Shown: positions 28,926 through 38,042, counted from the stretch's first letter. The stretch is 64,000 nucleotides of DNA from an uncultured Colwellia sp. (GCA_913058395.1 CAJXQI010000011.1:1-64000), one strand, 5' to 3'. Program-made: numbers and translations. Notes: generated by a model not told the origin, from the sequence alone.

Positions 28926-30300
28926 CTTATTAAGCAGCTTAATTATCGCCAGCTTTGCTCTTGTAGCTTCACAAGCTAAGGCAAGTTACACATTGCCTGA
29001 ATATCAAAAAATCACTTTAGATAATGGTTTAACTGTATATTTAATGGAACAACACGAAGTACCACTCATCGATGTAAACATTGTTGTTAAAGCAGGAGCG
29101 ATTAATGATTCAATCGCTGGATTAGCTTATTTAACCGCAGAAAGCTTACCTTTAGGCACTGAACAACAATCGAAGGCTCAAATTAACGAAGCTGTAGACT
29201 TTATTGGTGCAAATATTTCTGCCTCTGCAGGCAGCGAATCATCTTTTGTAGAAAGTTCATTCGCTAAAAAAGATCAACGAGTGATGTTGAAATTGCTAAA
29301 AGACATTATCACTCGCCCTAAATTTTCAGCAGAAGAGTTTAATAAAAAGAAGAAGCAACATTTATTAGCATTAGAACAAAGTAAAGAAAGTCCAAAATCA
29401 GTGATTAATAATTACTTTAAAGAAATGGTTTTTGCCAACTCGACTTACAATGCAATAACACAAGGCAATACAGCGTCGATTGATAAAATTAAGCTGAAGG
29501 ATATTAAGGCATTTCACCAGCAATGGTATCAACCACAAAATGCAGCAATCGTCATCGTTGGTGACTTTAAAAGTGCTGAAATGTTAAAACAAGTTAAGAC
29601 GCTTTTTTCAAAATGGCAAAATCATGCTGATTTAGAAGCCCCAGCAATTATGCAGCCAAAGCCTTTAACACAAGCAAAAGTATTGTTAGTTAATAAAGAA
29701 GACGCCATTGAATCAACATTTACCATTGGCGGACTTGGTATTGCACGTAACACCCCTGATTTAGTCGGAATATCTGTGATCAATACTATTTTAGGTGCTC
29801 GTTTTACATCTTGGTTGAATGATGAATTACGAGTTAATTCCGGGTTAACCTATGGCGCTAGAAGTAACTTCACTTATTATAGCCAGTCTGGCAGCTTCGC
29901 TATATCAAGCTTTACTAAAACGGCAACAACGGTAGAAGCAATTGATCTCGCCTTAAAAACCTATAATCGCTTGTGGGAGCAAGGCATTGATGAAGAAACA
30001 CTAGCTTCAGCAAAAGCCTATGTAAAAGGAAAATTTCCACCAAAATTTGAAACCTCACAAGATTTGAGTAACCTATTAGGACAAATGTATAGCTATAACT
30101 TTGATGAAAGCTATATCAATACCTTTGAACAGCAAGTTAATTCATTAACTATTGCTAAAACTCAGCAACTTATTAATAAGTACTTCCCAAAAGATAATTT
30201 ACAAACTGTTATTATTGGTAAAGCCTCTGAATTGATTGATGTTGTTGCTAAGTATGGTGAAGTACAACAAGTAAATATTAAAAATATTAGCATTCAGTAG
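28912..30300 (+). CDS. M16 family peptidase, non-catalytic partner
   Basis: This 462-residue exported protein (signal peptide ending QAKA) has the M16 fold. Where the zinc motif HxxEH should be it reads GLAYLTAESL, so it cannot bind zinc in the usual way. The C-terminal M16 segment RVNSGLTYGARSNF is well conserved. Its start overlaps the end of the catalytic M16 gene by 14 bases, implying coupled translation and a 1:1 complex. Confidence 0.92.
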   Translation: MRIYNLLSSLIIASFALVASQAKASYTLPEYQKITLDNGLTVYLMEQHEVPLIDVNIVVKAGAINDSIAGLAYLTAESLPLGTEQQSKAQINEAVDFIGANISASAGSESSFVESSFAKKDQRVMLKLLKDIITRPKFSAEEFNKKKKQHLLALEQSKESPKSVINNYFKEMVFANSTYNAITQGNTASIDKIKLKDIKAFHQQWYQPQNAAIVIVGDFKSAEMLKQVKTLFSKWQNHADLEAPAIMQPKPLTQAKVLLVNKEDAIESTFTIGGLGIARNTPDLVGISVINTILGARFTSWLNDELRVNSGLTYGARSNFTYYSQSGSFAISSFTKTATTVEAIDLALKTYNRLWEQGIDEETLASAKAYVKGKFPPKFETSQDLSNLLGQMYSYNFDESYINTFEQQVNSLTIAKTQQLINKYFPKDNLQTVIIGKASELIDVVAKYGEVQQVNIKNISIQ

Positions 30301-30395
30301 CGCCTAATTTTCACACTTGAATAAATGACTTTTTTATATCATAGTGGTCTGACTTGTTAAAATGATAATAATAAAAAGTTAATTAAGGTACTGGT

Positions 30396-32027
30396 GTGAA
30401 AACGTTTGATTATGTAATTGTTGGTGGTGGCTCTGCGGGCTGTGTATTAGCTGATAAGTTATCAGCCTGCGGTAATTATTCAGTTTGCTTACTTGAAGCA
30501 GGCAAAGAAGATAAAAGTTGGTTAATCCACCTCCCTATCGGCATTATCGGCTTAATGCGCGATCGCACTCTCAATTGGCAATTTAATTCTCAGCGAGAAG
30601 CAACTTTAAATAACCGAGAAATATTCACGCCTCGAGGAAAGACATTAGGTGGTAGTAGTTCAATTAATGCCATGCTTTATGTTCGTGGGCAAAAACAAGA
30701 TTATGACCATTGGCACAGCCTTGGAAATCAAGGGTGGAGTTATGATGAAGTTCTCCCCTACTTTAAAGCACTAGAACACCAAGAACGCGGTGCTGATGAA
30801 TATCACGGCATAAATGGATCATTAAATGTTGCTGACTCAGTTTCAAAACCGGCCATTAATGAAGAATTCATTCAATCTGCCATTGCCGCTGGTTATCCCG
30901 AAAACAATGACTTCAATGGTGCTACTCAAGAAGGTATAGGCTATTTTCAAGTTACACAAAAAAATGGCTTAAGGCATAGCGCCGCAAAAGCATTTTTAAC
31001 GCCAAACCTAACTAGAACGAACCTAACGGTCATCACGCAAACACAAGTTGATAAAATTCTTATTGAAAATAAAGTCGCGACAGGTGTTAGCTTTAAGCAC
31101 AAAGGCAAAATGCAATCTATTCGTGCAAACAATGAAGTCATTTTAAGCGCTGGCGCTATTCATTCACCGCAACTGCTAATGTTATCAGGGGTGGGGCCTG
31201 TCGAAGAATTAAACCGACACGATATTGATGTGATTCACCCACTTGAAGGCGTAGGGAAAAACTTGCAAGATCATGTTGATATTCTTAGCGTTGCTGAACA
31301 TAAAAGAACAAACGTGTTAGCTTATCGTCCAAAATCTGCTTGGTGGGCTATTAAAGAATCAATGAAATTCTTTAAAAAGCGCCAAGGCTTGCTCACTACC
31401 GTTGTTGCTGAAAGTGGTGGTTTTATCAAGTCAGAGCCATCATTAACCGAGCCTGATTTACAATTACATTTCGTACCTGCTGCTATGGACGATCACGGTA
31501 GGAACCATAAATTACTTTGCACTTATGGTATTGCCATGCATGTTTGTTTGTTAAGACCTAAAAGCCGTGGCACTATCACCTTAAATAGCGATAAAGTTAA
31601 CCATCATCCACGTATTCATATGAATATGCTAGATCATCAAGATGATATAAATACTATGATCAAAGCAGTGAAGATTGCTAAAAACATTTTTTCTACCCCG
31701 CCACTATCCAACGCGCACGTTAAATATATTTTTCCTGATGATAATTGCACCTCAGATCAGGAGATACACGAGTTTCTAAAAAATAAGTGTAATACCATTT
31801 ACCACCCGGTCGGCACATGTAAAATGGGTCAAGACGAACTTGCAGTTGTTGACGAACAATTAAAGGTCCACGGCATTAATAAATTAAGAGTAGTTGACGC
31901 TTCTATTATGCCAACCTTAGTGAGTGGCAATACAAATGCGCCTACCATGATGATTGCCGCTAAAGCTGCAGTTTCTATCTTAGCTGATGCCAACTATAGC
32001 GCTTCAAAACTCGGTGAAGTAATTTAA
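30396..32027 (+). CDS. GMC family FAD-dependent oxidoreductase (choline/alcohol dehydrogenase type)
   Basis: This 543-residue flavoprotein has an N-terminal dinucleotide fold (YVIVGGGSAGCVLADKLS), the GMC signature 1 (TPRGKTLGGSSSINAMLYVRG) split over the FAD site, and signature 2 (GAIHSPQLLMLSGVGP). Near the C-terminus YHPVGTCKMG holds the active-site histidine, with SGNTNAPTMMIAAKAA following. It resembles BetA-like choline and aliphatic alcohol dehydrogenases. No betB, betI or transporter is nearby, so choline is not supported as substrate. No export signal is seen. It starts at GTG. Confidence 0.88.
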   Translation: MKTFDYVIVGGGSAGCVLADKLSACGNYSVCLLEAGKEDKSWLIHLPIGIIGLMRDRTLNWQFNSQREATLNNREIFTPRGKTLGGSSSINAMLYVRGQKQDYDHWHSLGNQGWSYDEVLPYFKALEHQERGADEYHGINGSLNVADSVSKPAINEEFIQSAIAAGYPENNDFNGATQEGIGYFQVTQKNGLRHSAAKAFLTPNLTRTNLTVITQTQVDKILIENKVATGVSFKHKGKMQSIRANNEVILSAGAIHSPQLLMLSGVGPVEELNRHDIDVIHPLEGVGKNLQDHVDILSVAEHKRTNVLAYRPKSAWWAIKESMKFFKKRQGLLTTVVAESGGFIKSEPSLTEPDLQLHFVPAAMDDHGRNHKLLCTYGIAMHVCLLRPKSRGTITLNSDKVNHHPRIHMNMLDHQDDINTMIKAVKIAKNIFSTPPLSNAHVKYIFPDDNCTSDQEIHEFLKNKCNTIYHPVGTCKMGQDELAVVDEQLKVHGINKLRVVDASIMPTLVSGNTNAPTMMIAAKAAVSILADANYSASKLGEVI

Positions 32028-32045
32028 AAAAATAAAATTGAAACC

Positions 32046-32091
32046 AGATAGATGATTGGCAGGTCAAGTTCACTAACCCAATCATTTATCT
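32046..32091 (+). promoter_or_regulatory. 14-bp hairpin directly before the thioredoxin-like start codon
   Basis: Arms AGATAGATGATTGG (32046-32059) and CCAATCATTTATCT (32078-32091) pair over 14 bp with a single G-U wobble. The loop is 18 bases and the 3' arm ends at the base before the ATG at 32092. No T-run follows, so it is not a classic terminator. It would sequester the initiation region of the next gene and could act in translational control. Confidence 0.55.
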
Positions 32092-32628
32092 ATGGTGACC
32101 TTATTGAATATATTTAAAAATCAAACAAAACGTTTAGCTTCTCTTTTCTTATTAATCATATTACCGCTAATATCATCGAACATTTCTGCTCATGAAACAG
32201 CCCAACCGGTTACAGCACCAATAGCACCAGCTTGGCAATTAAAAACTCAATCAGGTGAAGTGATTTCTTCAACACAATTTCAAGGACAAGCCATTATTTT
32301 GCATTTTTGGGCAACATGGTGTCCGTATTGTAAAAGGTTGCAACCGAAACTCGTAGAGCTTGAAAAGCAATATCAAGACCAAGGCGCACAAATTGTCGCC
32401 ATTAGCTTTAATGAAGATGATGGCGCATTACCACAAGATGAAATAGCATCTCGTGGTTATAACTTTATCACCGCAGTAAATGGCGATGAGGTCGCAATGC
32501 GTTATGGCGTAAAAGGTACTCCTACAACATTTTTTATTAATAAAGATAACCAAGTGGTATTTAAATCAACTAGCTCGGATATATCTGACCCACGATTAGA
32601 GCTTGCCGTTAAAGAGATTGTTAAATAG
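32092..32628 (+). CDS. TlpA/ResA-type thioredoxin-like periplasmic protein
   Basis: An N-terminal hydrophobic signal or anchor (RLASLFLLIILPLISSN) precedes a thioredoxin fold with the redox motif WATWCPYCKRLQP. The cis-proline segment GVKGTPTTFFI is present. It should face the periplasm and reduce disulfides, as in cytochrome c maturation or methionine sulfoxide repair systems, but no partner gene is adjacent. The start is uncertain: ATG at 32092 has no Shine-Dalgarno, whereas a TTG at 32104 has GGTGA 5 bases upstream and gives a cleaner signal peptide. The stop overlaps the convergent TPR gene by 8 bases. Confidence 0.85.
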   Translation: MVTLLNIFKNQTKRLASLFLLIILPLISSNISAHETAQPVTAPIAPAWQLKTQSGEVISSTQFQGQAIILHFWATWCPYCKRLQPKLVELEKQYQDQGAQIVAISFNEDDGALPQDEIASRGYNFITAVNGDEVAMRYGVKGTPTTFFINKDNQVVFKSTSSDISDPRLELAVKEIVK

Positions 32629-33775
32629 TCTGGCTTAATTGATATAGTTGCTTTTTATACTTCTTTTTTTGCTTTGGCTCATGTAGCCAAAGCAAAGACT
32701 GCTGCAAAGTAGCGATGGCTTGACGTTTTTTACCTTGTAATAAGTACATCTCATGCAATTCCAAATAGGCTTGTTTGACATAAGGCGCAAGCTTAATAAC
32801 TTTACGATAAAAACGTTCTGCATCCGCATATTCGCTTTGGTATCTAGCTAATTGTGCTTTCTCAAGCCAATGGTATGGATTAGGGTCGTAGATACTTTCA
32901 ATTTGCTTTTTAACCTTCTGAGCTTTATCAAATCTACTTTGACTTTTTAATAAATTAACATAGTTATCTAAAACACTGATATTAGTATCTGTGCTTTCAA
33001 TTGCGGCAAGGTACAAGCGTTCTGCACTAACTTCATCACCCTTTTTCTTATGTAGCAAAGCTAATAAGTTCATTGCTGAAGCACTTTCATTATCTAGACG
33101 GTACGCTTCTTTCGCATAAGAGAATGCATTATCAAAATCATGTTCAATATATAGCTCCGCTGCCTTATTAACATAATACATTGCTAGAAATTGATTTTCG
33201 TCGACTATTTTAGATCGAATATTGCCTTCTTCTGGAAAATAATCAATAACTATGCCCGGACGATTTAAATAAAGAGTATCTTCTTTAGGTACAAAACTTG
33301 GATCATATAGCAATGATTGCACATGGCTTGATGACAAAATAATATCACCATGTTTTTCATAAACAGGTAAAGAATGCATTTTACGATAATCCATATCAAC
33401 ACCAACAAGCCTAGAAAGCGCAGTTGTTAATATCGCTAAACTCATACAATTACCACTATTATTCGACATTGCCTTAGTGGCGGTATAAGTTTTACCGTAA
33501 TAGGTGAAATTAGATAGTTTGCTTTCTAAAAATCCCCGAATTGCTTTGTGAGGTAAATAGCCTTTGTTAATCTGTTGATGATAAAAATCTAAAAAAAACT
33601 TCTGTTGCAGCTTTGTGAGTACATATAATTCTTGTTCTGAAACAATAGGAGTTACAGCTTTAAATAGGCTTGTATTCAATGGGACAGCAATTTTCTTTGC
33701 ATGTTTGTTATCAACGCTAGTGCAACCTAAAGTGGCCACCAAACAAATAGCAACAAACCAACTTACTTTTCTCAT
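32621..33775 (-). CDS. Transglutaminase-like/TPR-repeat lipoprotein
   Basis: The lipobox is LGCT in VATLGCTS. Residues 50-165 look like a transglutaminase-like cysteine domain: NNSGNCMSLAIL has the candidate nucleophile C110, with H151 and D158 as possible partners, counted from the ATG at 33775. From about residue 205 to the end there are at least four TPR-like helical pairs, for example AFSYAKEAYRLDNESASAMN and AERFYRKVIKLAP. The fusion suggests an envelope scaffold with a peptidase or an inactive fold. AAGGA lies 7 bases before the ATG. No family name is assigned with confidence. Confidence 0.75.
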   Translation of the reverse strand: MRKVSWFVAICLVATLGCTSVDNKHAKKIAVPLNTSLFKAVTPIVSEQELYVLTKLQQKFFLDFYHQQINKGYLPHKAIRGFLESKLSNFTYYGKTYTATKAMSNNSGNCMSLAILTTALSRLVGVDMDYRKMHSLPVYEKHGDIILSSSHVQSLLYDPSFVPKEDTLYLNRPGIVIDYFPEEGNIRSKIVDENQFLAMYYVNKAAELYIEHDFDNAFSYAKEAYRLDNESASAMNLLALLHKKKGDEVSAERLYLAAIESTDTNISVLDNYVNLLKSQSRFDKAQKVKKQIESIYDPNPYHWLEKAQLARYQSEYADAERFYRKVIKLAPYVKQAYLELHEMYLLQGKKRQAIATLQQSLLWLHEPKQKKKYKKQLYQLSQTI

Positions 33776-34202
33776 CACAAAATCCTTCTATTCAATTGCC
33801 CTTAAAACTCACTATCATCATTCAGTACAGTTATGATTAAGCTTTTTTGATATACGAAATCCATCGTAAATTAATATATAAAAAAATAACTAGCTTTGTC
33901 TAGTACTTCCGGTTTTAGTATGGATGCTAAACTTATAGCCTAAAAGATAAATGAAGAGTAACTTTATTACCCCTCCTCAATTAGTAATGAGTTTTGACAT
34001 TACGAGGCTCACGATCCGTAAATTTCGGTTTCACGATATTCTAACGCCAATTACTAGCCACTCATCCTAATTTGTATTTCATACGCTTGTACCAAGGCCT
34101 TATGCAACATAGAATAAATGTAAGCTTCTTTGCGACCTTTACAAACTATCGCACTGAATAAACCTTCGCATCCATTTGGATATAGACCAAAAAGGTAATT
34201 TA
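33776..34202. other. Divergent intergenic region between the TPR lipoprotein and the M3 peptidase (427 bp)
   Basis: No gene is supported here. An ORF open on the minus strand from 34278 to 34054 covers the M3 signal sequence in antisense and has no family features. A good promoter for the M3 gene lies at 34087-34115. A TTGACA at about 33994 has no clear -10 at the right distance. Confidence 0.5.
34087..34115 (+). promoter_or_regulatory. Sigma70 promoter of the M3 peptidase gene
   Basis: TTGTAC (34087-34092) and TAGAAT (34110-34115) are separated by exactly 17 bases. The transcript would start near 34122, leaving a leader of about 80 bases. Confidence 0.6.
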
Positions 34203-36353
34203 ATGAAAACTCGTTATTTAGCGCCTCTTGCAGTTGCCATCGCTTTAGCTGGTTGTCAGCAAAACAATGCTCCTGCAAACGTTACACAAGTTGAACAAGC
34301 GGTTCAAAACACCGCCAATAACCCATTCTTTGCCGAATACGATACACCTTACGGTATTCCGCCATTTGAAAAAATTAAAAAAAGCGACTACTTACCTGCT
34401 TTTTATCATGGAATAGAACAGAGTAAACTGGAAATTTCAGCGCTGACAAAAGTTAGATCTCGCCCTACATTTGAAAATACCATTGTTGCAATGGAAAAAT
34501 CAGGCAACTTCCTAAATAAAGTAAGCAATACCTTCTACGGTTTAACTGGCTCAATGTCAGATGAAGAGATGCGTGCTATCGCGAAAGAAATTTCACCAAA
34601 GCTTTCAGCTTTAGGCGATGACATTGCACTTAATGATGCATTATTCCAACGCGTTAAACAGGTTTATGATAGAAAAGAGCAACTTGAATTACGTACAGAT
34701 CAAAAGCTTCTGCTAGAAAAAACTTACAAAAGCTTTGTAAGAGGTGGGGCTAACCTTAATGATGCAGAAAAATTAAAATTACGTGAGTTAAATGAAAAGC
34801 TCAGTGGTTTAAGTTTGAAGTTTGGTGAAAACCTCTTAGCAGAAACAAACACCTTCGAGATGGTTATTGATAATAAGAATGATCTTGACGGTTTACCTGA
34901 TGATATTATTGCTGCAGCAGCTGAAACAGCTAAAGCCCGTGGTCATGAAGGTAAATGGGTGTTTACAACTCACCGTCCAAGTAAAAATCCATTCCTAACT
35001 TACTCAACAAACCGTAAGCTGCGCGAAACTATTTATAAAGGCTACACCATGCGCGGCAACAATGGCAATGCGAACGATAATCAGGCTATCGCTAGTGAAA
35101 TGGCGAGCCTACGTTACCAAAAAGCGCAACTTTTAGGCTACAAAACGCATGCTCATTTTGTGCTTGAAAATGCTACCGCTAAAACGCCTGAAAATGTATT
35201 TAGCTTACTAAATAAAGTTTGGCCAGCAGCACTTGAGCGTGCTAAAGAAGAAACAGCAGATATTCAAAAAATGATTGATGCTGAAGGCGGTAAATTTACC
35301 GTTGCCGCATGGGATTGGTGGTACTACTCAGAAAAAATTCGTAAGCAACGATTCGATATCGATGCTGCCGAAACTAAGCCTTATTTTTCTCTAGAAGCGA
35401 CCCAGCAAGGTGTTTTTTATACCGCAGAAAAATTATGGGGTGTTACCTTTAAAGAGCGATTCGACTTACCGAAATACCATGAAGATGTACGCACATTTGA
35501 AGTTTCAGATCGTGACGGCAGCTACATAGGTATTTTCATGGTTGACCACTACGTACGTGAAAGTAAACGTGGCGGTGCTTGGATGAGCAGCTTCCGCAAA
35601 CAATTTAAAATGAATGGCGAAGACGTTACGCCTATTATCTACAATGTACTTAACTACCCTCGACCAATAGGTGATAAACCAACATTATTAACTTTTGATC
35701 AAGCATCTACCCTATTCCATGAATTTGGCCATGCTATTCAAGGTTTATTGTCCGACGGCTATTATCGTTCACAAACAGGCACCGCATTACCACGTGATTA
35801 CGTTGAATATCCTTCACAAGTAATGGAAAACTGGATGACAGAGCCAGAAGTTTTAGCAAACTTTGCTAAGCATTACGAAACGGGAGAAGTTATTCCACAA
35901 GAATTAGTGGAGAAAATTCAAGCTTCAGGTAAATTTAATCAAGGGTTTGGTACCACTGAGTATTTAGCCGCTGCACTACTTGATATGAGCTGGCATTCAC
36001 TTGAAACAGCTGAATTACAAGATGCTAATAGCTTTGAGAAAAACGTTTTAAAAGAAATTGGTTTAATTGAGCAAATTGCTCCTAGATATAAAACCGGTTA
36101 CTACTCACATATCTTCGCGGGTGGTTATTCTGCAGGCTATTATGGCTATATTTGGTCAAATATTTATGACGCTGACACTTGGTTAGCATTTAAAGAAAAT
36201 GGCATATTTGATCAAAAAACGGCTGAGCTTTACCGTAAACATGTATTGGAAAGCGGTGGAACTGACGATCCAACAGTAATGTACCGTCGTTTCAGAGGTC
36301 AAGATCCAAAAGTCGAAGCACTTATTGAACGTCGTGGCTTAAGCACTAAGTAA
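34203..36353 (+). CDS. M3 family metallopeptidase lipoprotein (peptidyl-dipeptidase Dcp-like)
   Basis: The zinc motif HEFGHAIQG and the downstream EYPSQVMENW are classic for M3A peptidases (Dcp, oligopeptidase A). The N-terminus is a lipoprotein signal with lipobox LAGC (ALAGCQQNN), so unlike cytoplasmic E. coli Dcp it should be envelope-anchored. Starting at ATG 34203 (AAGGTAA upstream) gives 716 residues; the open frame begins 9 codons earlier. The likely role is removing C-terminal dipeptides from short peptides in the periplasm, complementing the M49-like and M16 enzymes nearby. Confidence 0.9.
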   Translation: MKTRYLAPLAVAIALAGCQQNNAPANVTQVEQAVQNTANNPFFAEYDTPYGIPPFEKIKKSDYLPAFYHGIEQSKLEISALTKVRSRPTFENTIVAMEKSGNFLNKVSNTFYGLTGSMSDEEMRAIAKEISPKLSALGDDIALNDALFQRVKQVYDRKEQLELRTDQKLLLEKTYKSFVRGGANLNDAEKLKLRELNEKLSGLSLKFGENLLAETNTFEMVIDNKNDLDGLPDDIIAAAAETAKARGHEGKWVFTTHRPSKNPFLTYSTNRKLRETIYKGYTMRGNNGNANDNQAIASEMASLRYQKAQLLGYKTHAHFVLENATAKTPENVFSLLNKVWPAALERAKEETADIQKMIDAEGGKFTVAAWDWWYYSEKIRKQRFDIDAAETKPYFSLEATQQGVFYTAEKLWGVTFKERFDLPKYHEDVRTFEVSDRDGSYIGIFMVDHYVRESKRGGAWMSSFRKQFKMNGEDVTPIIYNVLNYPRPIGDKPTLLTFDQASTLFHEFGHAIQGLLSDGYYRSQTGTALPRDYVEYPSQVMENWMTEPEVLANFAKHYETGEVIPQELVEKIQASGKFNQGFGTTEYLAAALLDMSWHSLETAELQDANSFEKNVLKEIGLIEQIAPRYKTGYYSHIFAGGYSAGYYGYIWSNIYDADTWLAFKENGIFDQKTAELYRKHVLESGGTDDPTVMYRRFRGQDPKVEALIERRGLSTK

Positions 36354-36372
36354 TTATGCTTACCTAGAATGC

Positions 36373-36402
36373 AAAAAGGGTCGCTAACTAGCGACCCTTT
36401 TT
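36373..36402. terminator. Bidirectional terminator between the M3 peptidase and DUF3010 genes
   Basis: AAAAAGGGTCGCT, the loop AACT and AGCGACCCTTTTT form a strong stem with A and T flanks on the two sides. It lies between convergent genes. Confidence 0.93.
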
Positions 36403-36436
36403 ATTATCTTATTGACTAAGTACAAACCTACTCATT

Positions 36437-36874
36437 TTACTGTAAGTACATACTACCTTCAAAAAAGCCAAATACAGTTTCAAATGCAGGCTGTTGATAT
36501 TGCTTTAAACCTGTATCACGAAAATCAATATCAATTTGGCTGCGTGTCAATGCTTTTTTGATAAATGTACCAGCAAGGATTTCTACAGGTAAATCTTTGA
36601 TTAATTGAATAGCTGCTTCTAATTTAAAGCCAACAGGACCACCCGCAAACTTACCTTTTAGTGCACGGCCTTTAATAACAACTTTATCAACTTTGTAGTC
36701 TTCCATTAACTTTGCAAAAGTTGCTTGGAAGTACTGAACTTCTTCGGCATCACCAGCATCAACAAGGCTAATTTTCTGTACGCGCGTTTTAGGTATGTCG
36801 TACAACCCATTTTCTTTTGACATGATACAAATAATTGCATCGTTACCTTTTAACTCAACACCACATATTTTCAT
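36437..36874 (-). CDS. DUF3010 family protein
   Basis: This 145-residue cytoplasmic protein of unknown function starts MKICGVELKGNDAIICIM and has KVVIKGRALKGKFAGGPVGFK centrally, which I recognise as the gammaproteobacterial DUF3010 family. The N-terminal strand pattern recalls RNase H-like or actin-like folds (a guess). GAGG precedes the ATG. The next gene on this strand is tapT, 92 bases upstream. Confidence 0.75.
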   Translation of the reverse strand: MKICGVELKGNDAIICIMSKENGLYDIPKTRVQKISLVDAGDAEEVQYFQATFAKLMEDYKVDKVVIKGRALKGKFAGGPVGFKLEAAIQLIKDLPVEILAGTFIKKALTRSQIDIDFRDTGLKQYQQPAFETVFGFFEGSMYLQ

Positions 36875-36966
36875 AAATTAACCTCATTTCTATTGTGTGC
36901 GTTATTATAAATTAGTTTTACTTAAGCTGCAGTGTTTTCATACATTTAAAGTAAAGCTTATAGCTT

Positions 36967-37764
36967 TTATTTCTTCGTTAAATTTTCGATATTCGCGATA
37001 GCTAAATCTTTGGCTAACACAATATCATGTTGTTTAGTAAATGCCATGTAATCAGCAACCGCATTAGGATTGCCTTTATTTCCTTGGCAAACCGCTCTTT
37101 GATATTCATAACTAAAAACATCAAACCATAAGTCGAGCAAATTAGCATTGGTTTGCTCTCCTGTCAGCGCTAAAACCTGTGCAGCAACTTCGGCGGTCGC
37201 TAGCTCAGTATTATTTGCTGCCACACGAATTTGATATCGAGAGCTTATTTCTGCATCACTTTCAGGCGCGTTAGGTGTAAATGACACAACAGGTAGATTT
37301 TGTAAATATGGACTGCGGCGAAACATTTTTTTCGCTTCGCGCCAACTACCATCGAGCATAATAAATAATGGCCTTTTACCGGAAGAAAGCGCCACTTCAT
37401 TATCGAAAATTTCTCGCTCTTCACCTGCATAGTCTTTCGGGAAAACTATCATAGGTTGCCAAATAGGATCGGCTAACAGTGCCAGCACTTCTGGATTTTC
37501 TTCTGTTCTTGACCACAAAAAGGCATAAGTATCTGGTACTAAATCAGCAATAAGCTTACCGGTGTTACTCGGCTTTAATACTTCGGTATCGTACATTAAG
37601 AGTAAGAAGCCAGCATTAGACTCTACATTCGGCGTCAATGAACAAATACAAAATTTTTCAGCTAATCGGCAAAGCTCACAACGGATCACTCGCTGCCCTC
37701 TCGACTTATAAGTCGTCGTGCTTAAACTTTTACGGTATTGATGAAGTCGTTGAACTGCGTGCAT
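36967..37764 (-). CDS. tapT: tRNA-uridine aminocarboxypropyltransferase (DTW domain)
   Basis: TapT (YfiP) transfers the 3-amino-3-carboxypropyl group of SAM to uridine 47 of tRNAs, giving acp3U. A zinc-knuckle-like cluster CELCRLAEKFCICS lies near the N-terminus. The DTW-domain core is MLDGSWREAKKMFRRSPYL, where E. coli-type proteins have DGTW. Length is 265 residues. There is an apparently specific C-terminal extension, QRAVCQGNKGNPNAVADYM. Confidence 0.85.
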   Translation of the reverse strand: MHAVQRLHQYRKSLSTTTYKSRGQRVIRCELCRLAEKFCICSLTPNVESNAGFLLLMYDTEVLKPSNTGKLIADLVPDTYAFLWSRTEENPEVLALLADPIWQPMIVFPKDYAGEEREIFDNEVALSSGKRPLFIMLDGSWREAKKMFRRSPYLQNLPVVSFTPNAPESDAEISSRYQIRVAANNTELATAEVAAQVLALTGEQTNANLLDLWFDVFSYEYQRAVCQGNKGNPNAVADYMAFTKQHDIVLAKDLAIANIENLTKK

Positions 37765-37869
37765 AAGTGATCTATCAGCTGATTTTGGGGCGCTACTTTA
37801 ACGTGCAGTTTCAGCCTTAGCAATAAAAATACGATAAAACACAGTAAAAAGGATAATATAGTTTCGAAC

Positions 37870-37962
37870 ATACACGCTAAAGTGCATTGGCACCTAATGA
37901 TGCAGCAATATCGTGATGCCATGGATGGCAAAGAACGACCATGTGCCCGCGACATCCTGTAC
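37870..37962. repeat. GC-rich structured intergenic element, possible dispersed repeat
   Basis: A stretch between tapT and the yggN-like gene is visibly richer in G and C than its neighbours. It contains a palindrome TGCCAT, GG, ATGGCA (37917-37930) and alternative pairings (CATGG with CCATG, GGATG with CATCC). It reads as the remnant or one copy of a small intergenic repeat. No second copy is found in this window. Confidence 0.35.
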
Positions 37963-37997
37963 ATAAAAAAGCGCTAAGATGTGAGCCTTAGCGCTTC
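37963..37997 (-). terminator. Rho-independent terminator of the yggN-like gene
   Basis: AAGCGCTAAG and CTTAGCGCTT form a 10-bp stem around an 8-base loop. On the minus strand it is followed by TTTTTTATG. It lies 46 bases after the stop of the gene at 38043. Confidence 0.85.
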
Positions 37998-38042
37998 TAT
38001 TGAAAGTAATACTATAACTAAATCATAATATTTGCTTAACTA

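Noticed and set aside
34054-34278. Minus-strand frame of 74 codons upstream of and overlapping the M3 peptidase start
   Set aside because: It lies antisense to the M3 signal peptide, has no good ribosome-binding site and shows no domain; a promoter for the M3 gene crosses it.
37722-37964. Minus-strand frame of 80 codons before tapT
   Set aside because: It runs into the tapT start in another frame and is Cys/Arg-rich because it translates the GC-rich structured element; no start signal.
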